Shown here: one piece after another, positions 53,034 through 62,321 of the stretch | Layout: each line of letters starts with the position of its first letter | Position numbering within the stretch: position 1 is the first letter of the stretch | Assembly (NCBI GenBank): GCA_964467165.1 | Contig: CAYXOL010000021.1 | Span: 9,629-73,628, forward strand | From: Clostridium_AD sp964467165 | GTDB lineage: Bacteria; Bacillota; Clostridia; Clostridiales; Clostridiaceae | Direction: 5' to 3' | Length of the DNA stretch: 64,000 bases | Position numbers and translations under genes: made by a program | The notes under the pieces: generated by a model | What the model was told of the DNA's origin: nothing | Seen by the model: the letters and a program-made list of their open reading frames with translations, nothing else | Database searches by the model: none

Positions 53034-53200
53034 AAATTATACCTATCTCTAATGGGTGTATCAACAATTATTTAAAAACACCAATCAGCTTATTATTTTT
53101 TCTAAATTCGGACAATTTAGAAGAAGACATTTAATAATAAAAAATATGATTAACTTATAAATAACTTCATAGCCAGTATAAATCTCCTTCTAAAATGTGG

Positions 53201-53545
53201 TTAACCATTGCTTCCTTTATAATTTTTAAGTTTATTTATCCTATCATCATACTGTTCTTCATTGAAATATCCCTTTTCTTTAATTTCTTTTAAAATTTGA
53301 GCATATTTTTCATAATCCTCCGGGTCTTTATCTTTCTCCTTATTATTCTCAAACAACTTAATAACCTCTTCCAGCTCAGTATTATTTAATATATCCATAT
53401 CTCGAAGTTTAATTAGCCCAAAGTCCCGATTATCTGCAATAAATTCCTCCTGGCTATGCAAGAGTGGATTAATTGCTAATCTAACAGCGAAGTAAATCAT
53501 AGCAAATAAAATTAATGCTAATACAAAAATACCTCCCATTCCCAT
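53201..53545 (-). CDS. Hypothetical protein with one membrane helix
   Basis: A 114-residue protein with an N-terminal helix (GGIFVLALILFAMIYFAVRLA, about 4-24) and a charged, helical, probably coiled domain with an NKEKDKDPEDYEKYAQ stretch and a short C-terminal ExGYFNEEQYDDRINKL motif resembling SHOCT-like tails. ATG follows AATGGAGGGATAGT. No family assigned. Confidence 0.7.
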   Translation of the reverse strand: MGMGGIFVLALILFAMIYFAVRLAINPLLHSQEEFIADNRDFGLIKLRDMDILNNTELEEVIKLFENNKEKDKDPEDYEKYAQILKEIKEKGYFNEEQYDDRINKLKNYKGSNG

Positions 53546-53756
53546 ACTATCCCTCCATTATTTTGATTTAGCTTCTAGCATAAATATAAAGCAACCTCAA
53601 TAAAATTATACCATTTCTCACATAAATCTATATGTTTATATATATTATTGTAGTTAATTCATATTATGAATCATTAAATAAGGATATTATGTTATGATAT
53701 GGTTAAGTGATTTATTCAGAAAAAATACTAGAATGCTAAGCAAGGAGCTGAAAAAT

Positions 53757-54329
53757 ATGCTAATTCATAAAGGTACTCATCAAATAGAAACCGAAAGGCT
53801 TATATTACGCAGATTTAAGCCCAGTGACGCAGAATATATGTTTAAAAATTGGGCAACTGATAGTGAAGTATCTAAATTTTTAAGTTGGAATCCCCATCAG
53901 AATTTAAATGAAACAAAGCAGATTATTGATATTTGGATAAATGATTATGCAAAAAAAAATCGCTACAATTGGGCAATTGAATTAAAGGGTTTCCATGAGA
54001 TAATAGGTCAAATTAGTTTGGTGGGTTTGAATGAAAAATATTACTCATGCGAGATTGGATATAATGTAGGCAGATTATTTTGGGGTAAAGGTATAATGAC
54101 AGAGGCTCTAAAAGCTGTTATCAGCTATTTGTTTAGTAATATTGGCATGAACAGGATAGAAGCAAAATATAATACTCTGAATCCCGCGTCCGGAAGGGTT
54201 ATGCAAAAGTCTGGAATGGTGCATGAGGGTATTTTACGGCAGGTTCAAATAGACAAGTACGGTGATTTTTACGATCTGGCAGTATACTCAATTCTGAAAT
54301 CTGAGTATGAATTGGCACACTTTTTATAA
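53757..54329 (+). CDS. RimJ/RimL-type GNAT acetyltransferase
   Basis: A 190-residue GNAT of the RimJ/L group: TERLILRRFKPSDAEYMFKNW start, acetyl-CoA loop VGRLFWGKGIMTEAL, and ASGRVMQKSGMVHEGILR. Acceptor unknown. The ATG at 53757-53759 follows AAGGAG at 9 nt and gives a family-like N-terminus (MLIHKGTHQIETERL); an earlier in-frame ATG at 53694 has a poorer site. Followed by a decayed second acetyltransferase gene. Confidence 0.85.
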   Translation: MLIHKGTHQIETERLILRRFKPSDAEYMFKNWATDSEVSKFLSWNPHQNLNETKQIIDIWINDYAKKNRYNWAIELKGFHEIIGQISLVGLNEKYYSCEIGYNVGRLFWGKGIMTEALKAVISYLFSNIGMNRIEAKYNTLNPASGRVMQKSGMVHEGILRQVQIDKYGDFYDLAVYSILKSEYELAHFL

Positions 54330-54403
54330 CTGCTATTATCCAATATTCTAAGCTTAATCAATATAAAAAAATCAATAGAACTTATACAAGGAGGGGTATT
54401 TTT

Positions 54404-54943
54404 TTGAATTTTATAGAAAATGATAGACTTCTTTTAAGAGGTTGGAGGGATGATGATTATTTAGATTTGCATGAATTTATTTCCCATATTAGAGTTGGTC
54501 AATGCTCAGGGCAGCGTATTGTCAAAGATATATAAAAAAGTAATAATAGCGTAAAAACATACATTATGTATAATCAATCCTATGCAATTGTACTAAAATC
54601 AGAAAATAAGGTAATTGGTTCAATTGGAATGGATGATATAGCTCCTGATAAAAAACTTAAAAATTTGAATCAACGATATATTGGATATACATTACACCCC
54701 AATTATTGGTGAAATGGCTACGCTTCTGAGTCTATTAAATTTCTAATAAAATATTTATTTCAAGAACTACATTTAGAATTAATTTGGAGTAGTCATTATG
54801 ACTTTAATATAAAATCTAAGCGGTTAATTGATAAATCTGGTTTTAAATATAAATTTAGTCTGGATAAAACCTTAGATGCTTTAGGAAATAAGACTGTTAA
54901 AGAATTATTTTACAATTTATATAAAAATGAATATGGTGAATAA
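54404..54943 (+). pseudogene. Acetyltransferase pseudogene with two stop codons
   Basis: One continuous frame from TTG at 54404-54406 (after AAGGAGGGG) encodes a GNAT of about 180 residues (ENDRLLLRGWRDDDYLDLHEF; ENKVIGSIGMDD; YIGYTLHPNYW; NGYASESIKFL). It is broken by TAA at 54533-54535 and TGA at 54710-54712; the latter replaces the glycine normally found in NYW-G-NGYA. No indels are needed, so the decay is recent. Confidence 0.8.
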
Positions 54944-54989
54944 TGTTCTTTAGTTGTTAGGCAATTGTATTTAAAAAAGGAGGCGGCCT

Positions 54990-55043
54990 ATGGAAAAGGT
55001 AGATGAAGTTTTTGAATTTTATAACTTATTTTCCGCTGAATGA
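54990..55043 (+). pseudogene. Short gene fragment left of the IS
   Basis: ATG behind AAAGGAGGCGGCCT encodes 17 codons, MEKVDEVFEFYNLFSAE, then TGA. The strong ribosome binding site suggests the start of a real gene interrupted by the transposase element. Family unknown. Confidence 0.4.
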
Positions 55044-55048
55044 ATTTC

Positions 55049-56916
55049 AAAACTAATTATTTACTAAAAAGAAATTATTTTACAATTATTTACAAAAAGG
55101 AATTTTAATGTTTATGTCGAATATATTCATAAAATACTTTTTGAAGGTGAGTAAACTTATGGATATGAATGATATTTTATCAATTGACATGGAAATGTAT
55201 TATGATGGAAAAATGAATTTTATGGTAGGTCTTTGTGAACAGATCAAATTGCCAGAAGTATTTAATTTAAATTTAGAAAAAAGTTTAGGAAGAAAGACGG
55301 ATATCCCTTACGGAATAATGGCTGAGATGATGATTGTAAATATTTGTGATAACCATCGTCCTCTATCCCTTTTAAATGAGTATTATAAAGAGAAAGATCT
55401 AGAAGGTATATTTCATTGTCCTGTAGAGTTAAGTCAAATTAATGACGATAGATTTGGTAAATTTTTAGATGCATTTCATGAAGCTGGACCTAGAAAAATA
55501 TTTGGAGAGCTAAGTTCTCAATCATTTGTTAATTATGGAATAGAAGTAACAAACATAAATTATGATACGACTTCAAAAGTAATGTGGGGAACCTATGAAA
55601 CTGAAGACCTTAAGGAAGGTGTAATATCAATAGATTTTGGCCACAGTAAGCAAAAACGCCAAGATAAAAAGCAGATCAAAATGGGTATTGGCGTAGCCAA
55701 TGGGGTTATGGTTGATGCAAAGGTATTATCAGGAAACAAAGATGATAAAACATATAATAGTGAAACACTTGAAGATGTCGAAGGTGTTCTAAAAAGGCTC
55801 AATATTGCCAATGAAGACTTTCATTATATAGCGGACAGTGCGCTTTTTACGGCAGGGAATTTGAAGAAAGCAGAAAGTAGAAATATTAAACTTATAACAA
55901 GAATGCCTGAAATCACTTCACTTGCAAAAGAATGTATAAGAGAAGCTCTTGATCGCAGATCTGAAATGAGAGAGATAGAAATTCAAACATCACAAGGTAA
56001 AGTGAGTAAATATTCTGTGATAGAGCGAGATTGTACTTATGAAGACATCAAATTAAAATGTGCAATATGCTATTCAGTAAATCTTGAAAATACAAAGGAA
56101 AGAACAATTGGAAATCAGGTAATCACAGAAAGAGATGTATTGAAAAAACTTTCTAAAACATATATAAAGACATCTTTTGCATGTGAAGAAGATGCTAACA
56201 AAGAAATTTTAAGGTTACTTAAAAAAGACTTAAAGAAACTCAAATATCACAATGTAAATATAGAAATTCTAGTCATAGAAAAAAAGAAAAAAGGGCGTCA
56301 GCCCAAAGATACAAGTAAAATTGAACACGTAATGGAGTACTTTTTTACAAATAGAGATAACCACAGACGAAAAAAAAATTCAGAAAAATTTTGAACAAGC
56401 CTGTACATTTGTACTTTGTAGCAATGATCTTACTTTAAATGCTGAGGATTTACTTAGAGAATATAAAACTCAAATTGGAGTTGAAAAAAAGTTTCAGCAG
56501 CTTAAATCACCACATTTTGTTAATTCATTATATTTAGATACACCAGAGCGTATAGAGGCACTGACGTACCTTATTTTAATATCAATGATGATACTGTCGG
56601 TTGCTGAATATGTAGTAAGGCGAGAAATGAAGGCAGAAGGCTCAACAATAATAGGGCCTAGCGGCATAAAAATGAAGCAACCCTCGTTGGTAGCAATATT
56701 AGGCGTTTTCAACACCGGACTAGGGGTTAAAGTGATTACTTTTGAAGGGAAGAAGTATCGTTCTTTGGCTCGTCCAATTTCGGAAAGTCATAGAAAACTG
56801 CTGAAATATTTGGGTATATCCGAGCGAGTATTTTGTTGGAATGAATAAATAAGATCAAATGAATTATTAGTAGTTAACAATATTTCTGATGCGAACTCTA
56901 AAATAAAACTAATTAT
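55049..56916 (+). mobile_element. IS1634-type insertion sequence, probably inactive
   Basis: Contains one transposase split into two frames. A 12-bp direct repeat AAAACTAATTAT occurs at 55049-55060 and 56905-56916, flanking the transposase; it may be a target duplication or chance in AT-rich DNA. I could not identify terminal inverted repeats, so the ends are approximate. Confidence 0.5.
55108..56848 (+). pseudogene. IS1634-family transposase split at an A9 run
   Basis: Part 1 (55108-56394, 428 codons) has a DUF4277-like N-terminus and the DDE RNase H-like domain with NYDTTS, ISIDFGHSKQ and YIADSALFT. Part 2, in another frame (about 56370-56848), carries the C-terminal half with VEKKFQQLK, including the probable third catalytic residue (E), and ends KYLGISERVFCWNE. 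They join at A9 (56370-56378): removing one A gives RKKIQKNFEQACTFV with no break. So part 1 alone lacks the full DDE triad. Either the gene is dead or slippage on the A run makes a full protein. The start at 55108 is uncertain; an ATG at 55159 is also possible. Confidence 0.85.
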
Positions 56917-56961
56917 AAATATGTTGTTGAAAATTTGTAGTATTATTAAAAATACAAGTAA

Positions 56962-56991
56962 AAAAGCCCTGAAATTAAATATAGGGCTTTT
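56962..56991 (+). terminator. Terminator downstream of the IS
   Basis: AAAAGCCCT / AGGGCTTTT form a 9-bp stem with a 12-nt loop. Confidence 0.7.
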
Positions 56992-57020
56992 GTGATATAT
57001 TGTGCGGAGTATAAGTTATA

Positions 57021-57230
57021 ATGCAGGTGCTGAAAAGGGTAGATTACTTTATAGATGAGTTTAAGAAGGGCAATCTAGATGGTAGCAATGAGTGGATAAC
57101 AGCATGGATTTGCAATGAAATACTTGGTGACAAAAACCCAATAAAGATCTGGGATCAAGATAATAAAAACGGATGGGATTCAGGAAGAGATTGGTATGAT
57201 AAATATATAAAAATTAAGAAAATCAAGTAG
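57021..57230 (+). CDS. Small hypothetical protein
   Basis: A 69-residue frame: MQVLKRVDYFIDEFKKGNLDG, then a tryptophan-rich part (WITAWICNEILGDKNPIKIWDQDNKNGWDSGRDWYDKY). GGAG lies 11 nt before the ATG, so the ribosome binding site is weak. It sits between the IS terminator and an inverted repeat. It may be a fragment of a larger gene; I do not recognise it. Confidence 0.45.
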   Translation: MQVLKRVDYFIDEFKKGNLDGSNEWITAWICNEILGDKNPIKIWDQDNKNGWDSGRDWYDKYIKIKKIK

Positions 57231-57236
57231 GCTAAC

Positions 57237-57330
57237 GCTTAAAATATTTTTCAGCTTATTCATTTGAATAAATAACATTTCAATATTATTATGTGCAAAT
57301 TCATAGCCTAACGGCTAAAATATTTTAAGC
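57237..57330. repeat. 14-bp inverted repeat after the small gene
   Basis: GCTTAAAATATTTT (57237-57250) and AAAATATTTTAAGC (57317-57330) are perfect inverted copies; related GCTAACG/CCTAACG sequences flank them. Could be a terminator-like structure or the ends of a tiny element. Confidence 0.5.
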
Positions 57331-57445
57331 ATAGTCTATAAAAAAAAAGGATGTGTAACTTCATCCACACAACAGCTAATAATTACTATGTCCCCCCAAG
57401 GTTTTTTCCACACAGCACCTACATAAAGAAGAAAGTACAAACTTT

Positions 57446-57667
57446 CCCTTGCGTGACTTGCAATCAGAAGCGTAGAAACTATTGAAATTTGATTTAGAAA
57501 TTCTTGTTTTGCAAATATAGAATTCTCGTAAGCCTGACAGGAAGTCAGGCTAGCGAACCCGAGCCAGGACGGCGAGTGAGAGCACTAGAGAATTATATAT
57601 TTGCAAAGCATTAGAATTTCTTAATCAAATTTCAAGTTTCAAGCTCTCATTTCAAGGCACGCAAGGG
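57446..57667. repeat. 222-bp long-inverted-repeat element (MITE-like or structured RNA)
   Basis: Left arm (57446 to about 57530) begins CCCTTGCGTGACTTGCAA; the right arm (about 57580-57667), reversed, begins CCCTTGCGTGCCTTGAAA. The arms stay about 80% matched over 85 bp, sharing GAAATTTGATT, AGAAATTCT, TTTGCAAATATA and AATTCTC. The centre is GC-rich with a hairpin GCCTGAC-AGGAA-GTCAGGC (57532-57550) and a second AGGA-looped segment. No ORF. It lies 18 bp past the PDZ gene stop codon. A short relic is at 50188-50220. Confidence 0.8.
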
Positions 57668-57685
57668 ATTGCTTACCTCCCTCTC

Positions 57686-58978
57686 TTATTTCTTATCTAA
57701 ATCTTTCATTTTTTCTAGCACATCTTTAAAGCTTTCATCATCCATCTTAACCACAGAATCATCTTTTGGAAGCTCCCTCGGAACAATAACTATTCCAAGC
57801 CTCCTGTTTTTACCCATATTGCTATAAGTCATATCCCTTAGTTCTCCAGAAGCCTTTTTGATTTTCATAGTAAGTGAATTAAAATTCCCTTTAACTATAT
57901 TTAAAATTTCTTCTTCAGCCTCTATTTTTTTATCATTAAGCTTAACTATTAAATCTCCACTTTGAATTCCCATTTCATAGGCAGGTGAATTAGGTGCTAC
58001 TTCCAGCACCATTATGCCTTCTTCGCTACTAACAAATTTGGGTTCTAAAGTCAGTTCTATATACTTTTCTAATCTCAACATTGCTTCATGAAGTGCAGCT
58101 GCAAAAATTAAAATAAAAAATTGAAAAGCTACCCCATATGCCGCCAGTTGTGATACTGCTGTTAGAAGTACACCATAGCCCATTATTAATGCTCCTGAGA
58201 AAATGCTCTTCTTAGCCTTACTCTTAGTAAATGTAATACTGCTATAGCCAATAATCCCATAAAGAGCAATAGACGCTATAACTGAATTTTTTAAAATTCT
58301 AGCAGCTATTTCCCCTCTTATTGCAGGCATCCACCCAGGCGTCATTAAGCTCTGTCCCGCCACTAAATCTGATGATGCGGAACCCAAAAGTATAAGTATA
58401 GCTACTGGAAGTGCCCAGTACCTTTTCAAAGCAAATCCACCAATAATTTTGTTATCTCTGTTTGTAAATACAGGAATGGCTCCTCTAGATCCATCCGTCA
58501 TTACTAAAATTCCCTCTATAATATGTAACACACCCACCAGAGTCATTAAGGTTAGAACATCTATGTTTATAACATCTAATTTCGGCATATTCAATATAAT
58601 AGCTGCATATTTAAGCAGAAGGCTAACTAATCCTAAAAGTGCACCTGAATAAGAAAAGCATATAAATCTAGGCTTAAATGCCATAAAAAACAATGACAAC
58701 ATGAAAAGCAAATAGATATTTGAGTTCTCATCGAAAACTAGCCCTAAAAATGTAAACATAAGACTTGCTAATGTGCCTGCAAAAATTCCCAGTACAATTT
58801 GAGATATAGTCAGCTCAAAAGGTGAGTCTAAACTTTCTCCCATTATCATTTTCTGCATTGTGGCAATTTTCTTATTTTTATTATAAAAAATAAGTGCGAT
58901 CATTATTAATATAAACGCATTTGAAGGATCTACAATTGCTGACGCAACTGCTCTTAATGTATGTATTGCAATGTCCAT
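57686..58978 (-). CDS. PDZ-domain membrane protein (MinJ-like position)
   Basis: A 430-residue protein with about 8 membrane helices in the first 310 residues and a C-terminal PDZ domain (about 320-400) with VAPNSPAYEMGIQSGDLIVKLNDKKIE. In B. subtilis the equivalent position between the S41 protease and uvrB is held by MinJ, the membrane PDZ protein linking DivIVA and MinD in division-site selection; orthology is inferred from order and architecture. The ATG at 58976-58978 follows AGAGGAGAA; an upstream ATG overlaps the ribosome binding site. Confidence 0.8.
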   Translation of the reverse strand: MDIAIHTLRAVASAIVDPSNAFILIMIALIFYNKNKKIATMQKMIMGESLDSPFELTISQIVLGIFAGTLASLMFTFLGLVFDENSNIYLLFMLSLFFMAFKPRFICFSYSGALLGLVSLLLKYAAIILNMPKLDVINIDVLTLMTLVGVLHIIEGILVMTDGSRGAIPVFTNRDNKIIGGFALKRYWALPVAILILLGSASSDLVAGQSLMTPGWMPAIRGEIAARILKNSVIASIALYGIIGYSSITFTKSKAKKSIFSGALIMGYGVLLTAVSQLAAYGVAFQFFILIFAAALHEAMLRLEKYIELTLEPKFVSSEEGIMVLEVAPNSPAYEMGIQSGDLIVKLNDKKIEAEEEILNIVKGNFNSLTMKIKKASGELRDMTYSNMGKNRRLGIVIVPRELPKDDSVVKMDDESFKDVLEKMKDLDKK

Positions 58979-59116
58979 TGAATAAAATTCTCCTCTCATA
59001 TTGCTATGAAAAATTATATATTCCCCATATTCCTTATGTAAATGCGTTGAATTATCACCTGATTTGCTACAATTAACAACTTTATAAGGCGACTTCCCTA
59101 CTAACTGTGGTCAAAT

Positions 59117-59163
59117 ATTTTTAAAAACCAAGTATCCACCAAATTTATTGGCAAATACTTGGT
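59117..59163 (-). terminator. Terminator of the S41 protease gene
   Basis: ACCAAGTAT / ATACTTGGT plus inner TTGCCA/TGGTGG pairs form a long stem, followed on the minus strand by TTTTTAAAAA. It separates the protease gene from the PDZ gene. Confidence 0.75.
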
Positions 59164-59169
59164 ATTTTA

Positions 59170-60450
59170 TTACTTTATTTTATCCTTTGCTATCTCTACT
59201 GCCTTTTTAAACTGCGGATCCAAAGTTCTATCATACGCTTTCTCTTTAAGTTCTTTTGGATACACCACCTCAACTTCTGGTTTTATTCCAATATGATGTA
59301 TATTTTCTCCATTTGGAGTGTAATATTTTGATATAGTTACTTTTAATGCAGTACCATCATCAAATCCATCAACAGTTCTGTATAACATAGTTTGAACCAC
59401 GCCTTTTCCAAAAGTTTTTTCCCCAACTAAAGTGCCAACCTTGTAATCTCTAACTGCTCCTGCAAAAATTTCTGAAGCACTTGCCGATCCTTCATCAGTT
59501 AATACTGTTAATGGCATACCTACTGCCAGACCGCCTTTAGACTTATATTCTGTCTTTTTGTTATTCTTGTCTATTGTATATACTAAAACCTTTCCTTCCG
59601 TTACAAAATTAGAAGTAAGTTCCACGCATTGATCTAAAAGACCCCCTGGATTTCCTCTAATATCTAATACTAGACTTTTCATACCTTTGCCTTTTAATTC
59701 TGCCAACTTTTTATTGAAATTTTCAGCAGTATTTTCATCAAACATGGTAAGTTGAATATATCCAATATTTTTGTCTAACATTTCACCTTTAACTGTTACT
59801 AAATCGATTTTAGCACGTTTCACACTAACTTCAAAAACACCTTTATCTTTTCTATTAAGAGTTAACTTAACAACTTCATCTGCCTTGCCCTTCATCATTG
59901 TAACCGCTTTTTCTAGTTCTTTTCCTGTAACAGCTATATCATTAACCTTTTCAATAACATCCCCAGGCAGTATTCCCGCACTTTTAGCTGGCGACGAATC
60001 AAAGGGTGCAATTACAACTATATTGCCTTCTTTAACTCCCACTTGTAAGCCAAGGCCAATATAAGCGCCTACAGTTGTAGTATTAAAATCTGTAAACTCT
60101 TTTTTGTTCATAAAAACTGTATAAGGATCCTCTAGTGAATTAGTCATTCCCTTTATAGCACCCTCTACTAAAACATCATCACTAATTTTGCCATCGTAGT
60201 ATTCATATAATTTATTTCTCACTAAGAACAATTTTTGAAACTTTAATACTTGGTCATAAGTATCTCTTGCAATTATTACTTTACCATTTGGAGTTTTAAG
60301 GGAAATTTGGGTTGTAATTAACATGGTTATGACATTTGTAACAAGCACAATAACTACAATCCAAATAATACCTTTTATTTTTTTTGGTTTGCCCGGACTA
60401 TCATTATATTCTACGGTTGTAAATTGTCCAAACTTATTTTCATCGCTCAT
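59170..60450 (-). CDS. S41-family C-terminal processing protease
   Basis: A 426-residue protease. Membrane anchor at about 27-50, PDZ domain (about 125-210; PAKSAGILPGDVIEKVNDIAV), and the S41 core with catalytic serine in TDEGSASASEIFAGA and lysine in GEKTFGKGVVQT, about 25 residues later. It corresponds by position to CtpB of Bacillus, which acts outside the membrane (in Bacillus it helps activate sigma-K in sporulation). Role here is inferred. ATG follows GAGGTGTATTAA. Confidence 0.92.
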   Translation of the reverse strand: MSDENKFGQFTTVEYNDSPGKPKKIKGIIWIVVIVLVTNVITMLITTQISLKTPNGKVIIARDTYDQVLKFQKLFLVRNKLYEYYDGKISDDVLVEGAIKGMTNSLEDPYTVFMNKKEFTDFNTTTVGAYIGLGLQVGVKEGNIVVIAPFDSSPAKSAGILPGDVIEKVNDIAVTGKELEKAVTMMKGKADEVVKLTLNRKDKGVFEVSVKRAKIDLVTVKGEMLDKNIGYIQLTMFDENTAENFNKKLAELKGKGMKSLVLDIRGNPGGLLDQCVELTSNFVTEGKVLVYTIDKNNKKTEYKSKGGLAVGMPLTVLTDEGSASASEIFAGAVRDYKVGTLVGEKTFGKGVVQTMLYRTVDGFDDGTALKVTISKYYTPNGENIHHIGIKPEVEVVYPKELKEKAYDRTLDPQFKKAVEIAKDKIK

Positions 60451-60537
60451 TTAATACACCTCTTTGCAATTGTATATATATTATTTATGTTAATATAATA
60501 AATTTAATACACTAATAAGAAAATAAATATATAGTTT

Positions 60538-61428
60538 TTACACAACCAAGAATTTCCTTATAGACATAATGCTCCCCACCGCCCCAATGATTAACCCGCC
60601 TAGCATAAATTGCCACAGAGTGGTACTTAATATTATATGAGGATTTATTAAATTAATTCCAAGTAACGCATTTGTATACTTTAAGAAAATCATTCTATAA
60701 GCATAATATAGTATTCCCGTAGAAATAATAGCCCCTGATATACCAAGCATCATTCCTTCAATAATAAAGGGCCATCTTATAAACCAATCAGTAGCTCCAA
60801 CAAATTTCATAATACCTATTTCTTTCTTTCTAGAATACAATGTAAGCTTAATGGTATTTCCTATTAAGAATAAGGATACACTTATTAAAATTATAAATAA
60901 AGCTAGGCCTACTACCTTTAATGTATTTGTTATTTTTATTATTTTATCAACAATTTCCCGAACATCTTTAATCTGCTCTATACCTGGCAATCCCTCAGCA
61001 GCCTTAACTACGTCGCTTACTATCTCAGGTTTTTCTACACTTACAACATATGCATTTGGAAACGGATTCTTTTTTTCAAACCCTTGCACTAAAGACTTAC
61101 TATCTTTCCCAAATTGTTGCTTCACTTTTTCTAGTGCATCACTCTTATCTTCAAATTTAATTTCTGATACACCCTTCACTTCGTTAAGGGCTCTTTCAAC
61201 AGCTGATTTTTCTGCTATTGTTATTTCATCTTTAAGATAAATTTTCACTTGTAGCTTAGATCCAAGTTCTTCAACTCCGGCATTAACATTAAAAACAATC
61301 ATCAAAAACACGCCTAAAATAAACAGTGTGGCTGCTACCGTAGCAACTGAGGCTATACTAACAGTTCTATTTCTTTTTAAACTTCTAAGTGCATCTATAA
61401 AGTAATATTTAATTGTACTAATCTTCAT
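60538..61428 (-). CDS. ftsX: Cell division protein FtsX
   Basis: A 296-residue FtsX: first helix at about 22-45, an extracellular domain (about 46-165), then three helices with YSRKKEIGIMKFVGATDWFIRWPFIIEG. With FtsE it controls wall hydrolases at the septum or side wall. ATG at 61426-61428 (MKISTIKYYFIDALRSLKRN) is preferred for similarity to the family; an upstream ATG also lies in ftsE. Overlaps ftsE by 11 bp. Confidence 0.93.
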   Translation of the reverse strand: MKISTIKYYFIDALRSLKRNRTVSIASVATVAATLFILGVFLMIVFNVNAGVEELGSKLQVKIYLKDEITIAEKSAVERALNEVKGVSEIKFEDKSDALEKVKQQFGKDSKSLVQGFEKKNPFPNAYVVSVEKPEIVSDVVKAAEGLPGIEQIKDVREIVDKIIKITNTLKVVGLALFIILISVSLFLIGNTIKLTLYSRKKEIGIMKFVGATDWFIRWPFIIEGMMLGISGAIISTGILYYAYRMIFLKYTNALLGINLINPHIILSTTLWQFMLGGLIIGAVGSIMSIRKFLVV

Positions 61429-62104
61429 AACCGTATCTTCCCCTCTGCTCATCTCTAGCTAGAACACCCTTTTCTATAGCTATTACTCTTTTTTTCATAG
61501 AGTCAACTATATTTTTCGCATGGGTTGCCATGAGTATTGTAGTACCAGCCTTATTAATATCATTTAAAATATCCATAATTTCTAATGCTGTTTCAGGATC
61601 TAGATTTCCTGTTGGCTCATCCGCTATTAACAGTGTAGGATTATTTACTATAGCTCTAGCAAGCGAAACTCTTTGTTGCTCTCCACCTGAAATCTCATGA
61701 GGATAAGCCATATGTTTTTTAGATAATCCAACTAAAGCTAAAACCAAGGGTACTCTTTTCCTAATATCTCTTGGTGAACATTCCGTAACCCTAAGAGCGA
61801 ATGCCACATTTTCATAAACATTTAAAGTGTCAATTAATCTAAAATCTTGGAAAACAACTCCAATTTTCCTCCTAAAATAAGGTGTTTGATTTCTTTTTAA
61901 TTTTGTTATATCAGTATTGTTTAAAACCACAGTACCCGTAGTTGGCTCTACCTCTTTTAAAAGTATTTTAATAAAAGTAGATTTTCCTGCTCCACTAGGA
62001 CCTACAAGGAATACAAATTCCCCTTTTTCAATAGTAATATCAACATTTGACAAGGCTATTACATTATTATCATAAATCTTAGTTACTTTCTTAAATTCTA
62101 TCAT
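61418..62104 (-). CDS. ftsE: Cell division ATP-binding protein FtsE
   Basis: A 228-residue ABC ATPase: Walker A GPSGAGKST, Q-loop FQDFRLI, signature ISGGEQQRVSLA, Walker B LLIADEPTGNLDPE. It drives FtsX. ATG follows AAGGAGAATAAATT. First gene of the ftsEX unit. Confidence 0.95.
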   Translation of the reverse strand: MIEFKKVTKIYDNNVIALSNVDITIEKGEFVFLVGPSGAGKSTFIKILLKEVEPTTGTVVLNNTDITKLKRNQTPYFRRKIGVVFQDFRLIDTLNVYENVAFALRVTECSPRDIRKRVPLVLALVGLSKKHMAYPHEISGGEQQRVSLARAIVNNPTLLIADEPTGNLDPETALEIMDILNDINKAGTTILMATHAKNIVDSMKKRVIAIEKGVLARDEQRGRYGYED

Positions 62105-62321
62105 AATTTATTCTCCTTACTACATCTATGTAATTCATTTCAGTAAAATCTATAACAACATTATAACATAAGCACTTAGCCTATAATAAATTTTATTATA
62201 AAATTTTCGTGAATAATACTCTAAATATGTTAATTTACTTTTCCAAAAATTCATAAACAATCTTTATCCTTATGGTTTCCTATAAATTTAAAATTATTAG
62301 GCATTTTGAGAAGCTTTCTAA

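Noticed and set aside
54404..55043. Stop codon recoding (TGA or TAA read as amino acid)
   Set aside because: A TAA and a TGA both break the gene, and all other genes use TGA and TAA as stops; decay is simpler.
57446..57667. Retron or group II intron
   Set aside because: No reverse transcriptase gene is nearby and no intron domain V-like hairpin or msr/msd layout is visible.
48711..57685. Prophage or integrative element
   Set aside because: No integrase, structural phage genes, relaxase or tRNA-attached repeats are seen; the content is a patchwork.
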